64,000 nucleotides of DNA from Cepaea nemoralis (Eukaryota > Mollusca > Gastropoda > Stylommatophora > Helicidae): the NCBI GenBank assembly GCA_014155875.1, contig JACEFZ010021772.1, positions 221,501-285,500 of the forward strand, read 5' to 3'. Shown piece by piece: positions 1-9,300 of the stretch. The notes beneath the pieces were generated by a model, which was not told the DNA's origin, searched no databases, and saw only the letters and a program-made list of their open reading frames with translations. A program made the position numbers and the translations under genes. Each line of letters starts with the position of its first letter. The stretch's first letter is position 1.

Positions 1-219
1 TTTATGACATCATGTACTTCATTTTTTAAATTTGTTCTACATACAAAGTGTAGTGAGACTTTACAAACACCCTATATTAGGAGACAAGAAGAATAGCTTT
101 CAAAATAAGATGGCACTGGGTGTGGTGGGAAATTACCAGAAATTAATATTACTTCATTGTGCATAGGCCAGATTTTCCAAACTTTGAATGTAATGAAAAT
201 AAATATAAATTAAACTTAC

Positions 220-356
220 TCTGTTGAACAACAACTGCGGGTTGGCCGCGGTAGATGAACCCTCCATAGTGGCGTCTTCGGCACAGGCAAATTGTGAGGA
301 TTATGAAAAACAGGAAGACAGCACCACCAACACACAGTCCAATAATCAGGCCAATT
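220..356 (-). CDS. CYYR1-like gene, exon 3: transmembrane segment
   Basis: The acceptor is TATCATCCTAG and the donor GTAAGT. The exon has 137 nt: 1 nt completing Ser, 45 codons, 1 nt. It encodes a hydrophobic helix beginning IGLIIGLCVGGAVFLFF, then CLCRRR and a short tail (YRGQPAVVVQQ), so a type I membrane topology is expected. The next exon is outside the window. Confidence 0.8.
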
Positions 357-3300
357 CTAGGATGATACCACAAGCAGAATGTTACTTTACGCAGTAGTGT
401 TTAACCACATTCACCAGTACTAAACCACACCAACATTCACAGTACTAAACCACACCAACATTCACAGTACTAAACCACACCAACATTCACAGTACTAAAC
501 CACACCTACATTTACAGTACTAAACCACACCTACATTCACCAGTACTAAACCACACCTACATTTACAGTACTAAACCACACCTACATTCACCAGTGCTAT
601 TCAACGAAGGGCAAGATGCTGGGGTAAAATGAGGTAGACTAAAAAACATGTCTGCACAGATCTGTCAATGCAGACATACATGGAATTCAAGAGAGTGGAA
701 CAAAACGCACAGAAATCTATGACAAGGAATAATCTGTGACTTTTATAACCAGTCTGAGGGCTAAGTAGAACAAGAATCGTTGGGCAAAGGTTGTCTTTTG
801 CAAGATGGAAAACAAAGTGACCGTTTATAAAATTGTCAATTGCAACGAGAAAAAAAGTTCAAGTGCTACATAGAACCAGTACTTTTGTATGGATGTGAGA
901 CATTGACAATAAGCAGACAAGATGAAAAACATCTAATGGTTGTAGAAATGTGGTTTCTGATGAAAATGCAAAGAAAACCATGGACAGACAGAAAAACCAA
1001 TGAGTAAGTCTTACAAGAAACAAATGAAAACAGTAAATCGATTAGAGAAATTAGACAAAGGCAGTCACTAGAAGAAATAAACTGGACAAATTAGAATAAA
1101 CTGGCTAGATTGAGGGGAAACAGAGAAGGGGAAAGCTAAAGTGTTGTACTAATACTCATTTGATAAATGTCAATACTAGAGTGTTGTACCAATGTATTTA
1201 TTCCATAAATGGCAACACAAAAATGTGGTAATAATGTACTCTTTCCATAAATGACATTTATTACATCGCTCACAAATACACACTAGAGTCTAATATAGAA
1301 CTTTCATGTACTCAAATATATTGCAAATTATATTGCTATATTCAACTCACATTTGTGCGCGCTTGCATGCGTGCGTGCGCATGTGTGTTGTGTGTGCATG
1401 CGTGCGTATGTGAGAGTGTGCATGCATGCATGAATGTGTGTGTGTATTAATGCTTAATGAATTATTCACATCACAGCACTCAGGGCAAACCCATACAATC
1501 TCCATTCCCTTTAGCAGATGATGTCAAATGTGGATGATGTCAAGTGTAGATTATGTAGAGTGTGGATGCTGACAGTTACATTAACATGTTGTAAACACAC
1601 CAGACTTGGCCCCTTATGTAGTCGTTGCCAGAACTACGTAGTTCATTCATGCTCTGTGCGATGCTTTCAGCGGGCAGTCTGTTGCTCTCCTTAAGGGTCC
1701 TCGCTGGAGCTGTGTCATTCATTCATGTTCTGTGTGATGCTTTCAGCAGGCAGTATGTTGCTCTCCTTACTCGGTCATCGCTGGAGCTACATTGTTCATT
1801 CATGCGCAGTGTGATATTTTCAGCAGGCAGTCTGTTGCTCTCCTTAACAGGGTCATCGCTAGAACTAGGTAGTTCATTCATGCTCTGTGCGATGCTTTGA
1901 GCAGGCAGTATATTGCTCTCCTTACAGGGTCATCACTGATGCTATCTAGTTCAATAATGCTCAGTGTGATGCTTTGAGCAGGCAGTCTGTTGCTCTCCAC
2001 AGAGACCAAGCTACGTGGGATAAAACCTGGTGCAATGAAGGAGAACGAGAACCTCTTGCCTTGTAACCCTTTTTTAGAGATCATTCCAAGGCTACACAAC
2101 GAGATAATGACATACGTGAATGTGTGTGAACTATTAGCTAGAGCAGTCCAAGGCTACCTGATGAGATGACATATGTGAATATGTGTGTCCTATTAGCCAG
2201 ATCTATGGCTTAGAGCAGGGGTCACCAAACCATGGCCCACGACGTCATTTCATCCGGCCCGTCAATGGTACTTGAACTTGCTTGATATACCGTTTGGAAC
2301 ACGAGATGTTGTGATACAATTTAAATGTAAATATTATGTTTAGAATAATAGGAGATCTTCACACGTGCGAAGACCTCCTGGCTGCTATGTGTCTTAAATT
2401 TACTATTTTCAATTATAAATTATTGTATCTAGATTTTCTTGTTTATTGTAATGTTTGTTTATTTCGCGCTATCCCAAGTCCTTCCCCACTGGTATGGCAT
2501 CAGTGTTTGGAACAACTTATGTCTGCGATCAAACATTTTCAAAAATGAAGTATGTGAAGTCAACACATCGAACGAGATTGACTGATGAACATTTGAAAGT
2601 AATTCTCTTGATTGGATGCAGCAATTCCAAAGCAAACATTTATGATATATTGAAAGCTAAATATCAGTTTCACAAATCTCACTAACCTTTTTTGCAGCTT
2701 AGTTTGTGAGATTCAGATATGTGCATACTAGGTCTGATGTAACTTTTTTTTGCTAATGTTGCCTTCTTTAATAACTTTTTTTAGTAAATAAATGTGTTGG
2801 TTGTCTTTGTTTGTGCATTGCACGCCACTCACCCATAATTAACTGAGTGTTACGTCTTTTTTCCCAGAGTTTTAGTTCTGGCTTGCAAGTATTGTTAAAG
2901 TTGCATATCCTTTACAGGATGTTTGTAGTTTACGCTTTCTGAACATCCGGCACCCATAAATAAATTTTGTTGCGTATCCCTTACGGGACGTTGCAGTCGA
3001 CACCAGCATTTTCAGCTGCTGTTGATGTACTAGGCAAGTGTTACGTTCAGTAGTTTGCCATTGCTTTCTGAACGACCAGCCCCTATAACTTTTTCGAAAA
3101 AACCAGCACCGCTGTGTTTCGAACCCGGGTATACGGGCTCACAAACCGTGTTCGCAAGCCCTTACCCATACCATAGTGTAAAATAAGAGCGCAATGCAGT
3201 CTGCTGCCAAATCGCACGTAGCTATGTTTTGAACGTGGGTATACGGGATAACGAACCGCGTCCGTAAGACCTTCGCCACGGAGACCGGTGCAAGTATTGT

Positions 3301-6300
3301 ACAGAATGAGTATCCGGCCCGTGCTCATCATTTTGTCAGTTATCCAGCCTGCCATGAAAAAAGTTTGGTGACCCCTGGCTTAGAGGATAGTGAGACATAG
3401 TTTCATAATTCCCTGTAATAGGGAAAGCTAATCCACATACAAAATTCAGTCCAGCATTACTAGAAGTAGTGTATGGACTATGCTTGAGTTCAAGTCAAGG
3501 TGTCAAAATTAGTTGTGGACAATTTGAAAGCAGACCACTTGTCATTAATGTCAGTGGTATGAGGCATCAGTCATTCAGCAAGCAATGGCAAACTACTAAG
3601 CTACCAGTCCAGTAAATCACAAACAGCCAACTAATGTTGGGGTTGACTGCCACATCTTGTACAGGACATGCAACTAATGTTGTGTCCCCAACTATCACCA
3701 AACATACACCCAAAGAATATTGTATGCAACCTCCTGTACAGGACATGCAACTAATGTTGTGTCCCCAACTATCTCCAAACAGACACCCAAGTGTTCGTTG
3801 CAACTTACGAACTGGAACAGCATTCTGTATTGCCAGCCCCACAACAGCCATACATGCAGTAGGTTGTATAAAAGCTGCCAATGTTACAGTATTCTCCTGC
3901 ATCACACACTGAAAGTAAACAAAACAGCTCAGCAAGGAACAAATAAATGAGCCAACAAACTTTATTTTAAAAGGGTTACAAATTGGGTATGCAGGCCTGT
4001 CTTAGATTCAGCCCTTCTAGCCACTCATCTTTTGTATACCAATTATCTATTGTGCATGTTACTGCCACAAAATTCAAGCAAGTTTTAGCCCGGTCAACAA
4101 ACCCCCAAAATTTGCTACCCTTCTAATATCCCCCACCCCAGAGATCATGCAAGTTTGTGTTATATATAATTCTTGTACATGCAAGTTTGTGTTGTATATA
4201 ATTCTTGTACATACAAGTTGAGTACACTGAGTAGCACTTAAGCCCTACTTTCTTTTTTTTTAACAATACTATTGTTACCTGTACAACCCCAGGTAAAAGA
4301 CAAGACTGAACAATAACATTGTTACCTGTACAACCCCAGGTAAAAGACAACAAGATTTAACAATACTATTGTTACCTCTACAACCCCAGGTAAAAGACAA
4401 CAAGATTGAACAATACTATTGTTACCTCTACAACCCCGGGTAAAAGACAACAAGATTGAACAATACTATTGTTACCTCTACAACCCCAGATAAAAGACAA
4501 CAAGAATGAACAATAAACAACAAGATTGAACAATACTATTATTACCTCTACAGCCCCAGGTAAAAGACAGCAAAATTGAACAATACTATTATTACCTCTA
4601 CAGCCCCAGGTAAAAGACAAGATTAAACAATACTATTGTTACCTCTACAACCCCAGGTAAAAGACAAGATTGAACAATACTATTGTTACCTCTACAACCC
4701 CAGGTAAAAGACAACAAGATTGAACAATACTATTGTTACCTCTACAACCCCAGGTAAAAGACAACAAGATTGAACAATACTACTGTTACCTCTACAACCC
4801 CAGGTAAAAGACAACAAGATTGAACAATACTATTGTTACCTCTACAACCCCAGGTAAAAGACAACAAGATTGAACAATACTACTGTTACCTCTACAACCC
4901 CAGGTAAAAGACAACAAGATTTAACAATACTATTGTTACCTCTTCAACTTAAATATGAAGGGAAAGCCTTTTTTAAATCTGTTAGTAATTAAAACCCCTC
5001 AACCACACGGATGCAGTGAGAAGAAAACTTGACAGCTTTACTGCTTTACTTTACACCATAGCTTTATATCTTAGCTTTAAGTCTTAGCTTTATGTCTTAG
5101 CTTTACACCTTAGCTTTATATCTTAGCTTTACATCTTAGCTTTACACCTTAGCTTTACATCTTAGCTTTACACCTTAGCTTTACATCTTACTTTACACCT
5201 TAGCTTTACACCTTAGCTTTATATCTTGGGGGAAAAAGCAAATGGTGCGTTCTGCTGCAGTTTTGCTTTTCCATATTTTATGACAAAAAATAAAACAAGC
5301 CACAAATAACCTGCAGTCAACAGAATTTAAAGGAATAATCAGAAAACAGGCAGAATAAAATGACTAAGTAAGTAATAAATAAGAAATATTTCAAATATTT
5401 GAGTGCAGCAGGAAAGAATACTGAAACTGAAATTAAACAGGTAGATATGGTAAAAAAATCAGGGGGAAAAAAAAACCTAGGGAAAAACAATCAGCACAAC
5501 CATATAGTATACATATCTTACATGTTTGTGTGTTGAGTGTCTCTCAGCAGGGACTGAACATACTGGTTTGTTTCATTTATATTATAATAAACAATAAAAG
5601 GATTAACTTCATTTGTAATTCGGTAGGTAGGGTTAGGTACCTTAGGTACTTTTCAAATGTAAATCTTAATAATAATATTAATAACTAGCTGACCCGGCCC
5701 GGCTTCGCCCAGGCCCTGGAGGGGATCTATCTATTATCAGTCTGTCTGCTTGTTTGTCTGGCTGACCCGGCTTCACCCAGTCCCTGATGGGGAGCATCTC
5801 ATTTAATTCATATAAGTAGTCATATAAGCTCGCCCGTTCCCGACTATCTGTCTGTCTGTCTATCTGACCGGGCCCGGCTTCACCCAGTCCCTGGTGGGGA
5901 GCATCTAATTTAATTCATATACGTAGTCATATAAGCTCTCCCGTTCCCGACTATCTGTTTGTCTGTCTGTCCCGGCCCGGCTTCACCCAGTCCTTGGTGG
6001 GGAGCATCTAATTTAATTCATATACGTAGTCATATAAGCTCTCCCGTTCCCGACTGTCTGTCTGTCTATCTGTCTGTCTGTCCCGGCCCGGCTTCACCCA
6101 GTCCCTGGTGGGGAGCATCTAATTTAATTCATATAAGTAGTCATATAAGCTCTCCCGTTCCCGACTGTCTGTCTGTCTATCTGTCTGACCGGCGTGGTTT
6201 CGCCCAGCTCTTGGCGCACAGTAACTTAAAAGAATGTCCTTCCACACACCATTCAATGAAAACTGTAGAAAAAGATGGGTTACAATGTTATGCATTATGC

Positions 6301-9300
6301 ATTATTTTTATGAAAACTTTGAAAATGCCTTAAAGATTATATCATTATTTATTATAACTCATATGCCTGAAAATAACTATAGACAAAGAGTTTAACAATA
6401 GTGCAAGTAAGTCCAACAATATGACTATAAAGTATATAGAAATGTTATTAAAAGTTATGCCCCTTGAAATAACTTTTCTAGAGTGAAGTCCCCCTGCTAT
6501 ATAGACATTATATAATGAAAATGGAAAAGTAAATGTTATTAAATAAGTCGAAGATTTTACATTAAGAAATTATTATAGTCGGTTGCAAATGAATGAAAGG
6601 AAGACGTGTAGAAAATTTCATCTCAATCGGATGTACCGTTATCGAACGCATCCAATACCCACAAACAAACATACACTCTGTTTTATAGATATAGATAAAA
6701 TAATAATAATATACTATACATACAGAACAAATAAAGTATCTCAAATATGAAGGTAAAAAAAACTACATTTCTGTCCTCCAAGCCAACCAAATCACTTGTT
6801 TCAAGTTTTAGGTTCTCTTTTCTTCATTTACCAAACTTGATCGTCTACCTTTCATTGATCATGTAGTCCGTTCTATTAATATCAGTCAGTTATCAGTTAT
6901 CAGTTGGGGTATCTTCGTTGCACTCCGGACATGTCCATAGGTGCTCAGATCCTCCCCCCAGCATATGCATCAGCGTCCGGTGGCTAATAGTGCCAGTTCT
7001 GTGTTGGTTGACGAGGCGCTTTGTTTTCCCGATGTACTTCTCGCGTCTGGCTGTGCCGATTCTTACTCCCAGGTCTTTCATCCTGGAAAGCGATGTGGAA
7101 TCACTGGCGTCAAAATCCTCTGTTCTCGCCATATCTTTAAGGGCGTTAATGACATCGGCACGATCCATGGGCTGGCCATCTACAGGGGGTGCAGAGCCAG
7201 CCAATTTATCAGCTCGTTCATTTCCCTCGACTCCCGCATGTCCCGGGACGAAGATGAAGGTGACTTTGCGGACAACAGACTTCCGCAGCGACTCAGTCCA
7301 CTGTCTACGTACAGATCCAGCTTCGACCTTCTGAATCATGCTCATTGAATCACTTAGTACACACACGTTGGTATAATGCTGTGATTCCAGCCATATGAAA
7401 GCCTGTGTAACTGCCATCACCTCCATCGTCATGCTGCTCGTGGTCATAGAGTGGGCACCACTGGATTCTTGAACGGTTCGGCCCGCTGAACGGGCTGTAA
7501 ATGCCCACGCACTTCTCTGCTGCTTTACAACAGATCCATCTGTATAGATGAGCACTTCGGGGCTATCTGAGTGATCATAGATGAGCGCGTTAACCTCTGC
7601 ATTGACAGCGGCAGGGTTCTGCTCTCTGCACCGTCTGTCGAGTGTGATAATGCAGGAGAAGGTACACTTAAAAGCTGGAGGCACCGGCACCCATTCCTTG
7701 CCGGGGTTGATACTGGTAAGACTGCAGACCTGTCCGACGACATCTTCCGCCCGACCCATCCATGATTTGCCCCTCTTTAGCCTGTCACCCTTTTCTCTGA
7801 ATACAGCGTCATGCAGAGGGTGCTGCTCATCTGCACTTATTTTTAAGTATGCACGAGCTCTCCAGATCTTGATCCTGTGTTCCATTGTCGGGAAGTCAAG
7901 GAGGTATCTCATTGCTACACAGCTGGTGTCTCTCGTGCAGCCCAAAATGATGCGCATGGCTTCGTTTTGTACCTTTTCAAGTCTTCCAATCTGTGTAGGG
8001 CTGACAGTGAGGATGGCCAGGGCATACTCGATGCGTGAAAGCACAAGTCCTTGGAACAGAAGTAATAGCAGTCTTTGCTCGATATTGGCAGTCGCCATGA
8101 CTCTCATTGCTGCCAAACCTTTTCGAGCCTTCGTTATGACATAGTCGACATGATCTTTGAAGGACAGGCTACGATCAAGCCTCACGCCAAGATATGTCAT
8201 TGACTGGGTTCTACTCAGAATGCTCCCATCCATTCTAACTGCCGGCAGGTCTGTTTTCACAATATGGTTGTTTAGTGAGAACCATGTAACCGTTGCCTTT
8301 GCAGGGTTGACAAGGGCATCGGCATCAGCACACCATGAGGAAATTCGATCTAGTTCGCCCTGCATATAGTTGGCAACCGCCTGTCTATCTCGACCCTGTC
8401 GATACACGAGGATGTCGTCAACGAATGATAGAGTCCTACCCCTCCCATCCAACTGTTGTTCAGTGATCGGCACCGTATACACGTTGAATAGTACTGGTGA
8501 CAGTGGTGAACCCTGTGGCAATCCTGGACATATCGTTATCGGCTCAGAAGACCAACTCCCGCATCTTAGCACCACCTTCCTTTGGAGTAGAACTGCAGCT
8601 ATCCATCGTACAAGGTGAGGGTGCACTTTCAGTCTGAGGAGGGTTTGCATCAAGTGCTCGAAAGATACTCTGTTATATGCGTCCTCTAAGTCTATGGCGG
8701 CCGCACATGTCTCTTCTCTGACCTGAAATCCTTCGTAAACATCTTGAGCAAAGACCGCCACATTCAGCCATGACTCTTTGTTGCGTCTGTATCCTCCAAG
8801 TGTGGGCGGGAAGCAGCCGAGCTGTTCCAAGTCCCAAGCAAGTCTGTGTGCTACAATTTTCTCCAGTAGCTTGCCAACAGTATTCTGCATCGTAATGATT
8901 CTGTAGCCGCTTATCTTGGAGTGGTCTTTGTTCGGTTTTGGCAGCGGCAGCAAGTAGCTGTGTAGCCATTCTTCTTTGACCTGACCCCTCTGGATACTGG
9001 TGTTGAATTCTCTGGCCAGTTCTTCCATGTCATCATCTGATATCACCATTAGGTCACCATATCGGATGCCGTCTGGGCCTGGGGCGGTGTTAGGTGATTT
9101 CTTGAGCATTGCACGCAATATGTCAACTGTGATTGTCCATTCTTCGTCTGTCCCGACCCCCTCGCACAACTGAGAGAGTGTTGTTGTGGTCCTATGTCTG
9201 GCGGGCTCGTCTTTCTGGTCAGTCTGTTCTATGTAGCGTGCAAGAAGGGCCTTACCTTTATCCGCATCCGACTTTTTCCATGCGAGGTCTGTGCCTTGAA

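Larger units (their letters stand above)
2216..3377 (+). mobile_element. hAT element (Buster-like), internally deleted, 1162 bp
   Basis: The terminal inverted repeats are CAGGGGTCACCAAAC at the left and GTTTGGTGACCCCTG at the right. They are flanked by a perfect 8-bp duplication GCTTAGAG (2208-2215 and 3378-3385). It keeps only the 3' end of a transposase gene (2455-2685). The rest is filled by SINE-derived sequence. The target pattern nnnTAnnn and the type of transposase remnant point to the Buster branch of hAT. Confidence 0.9.
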
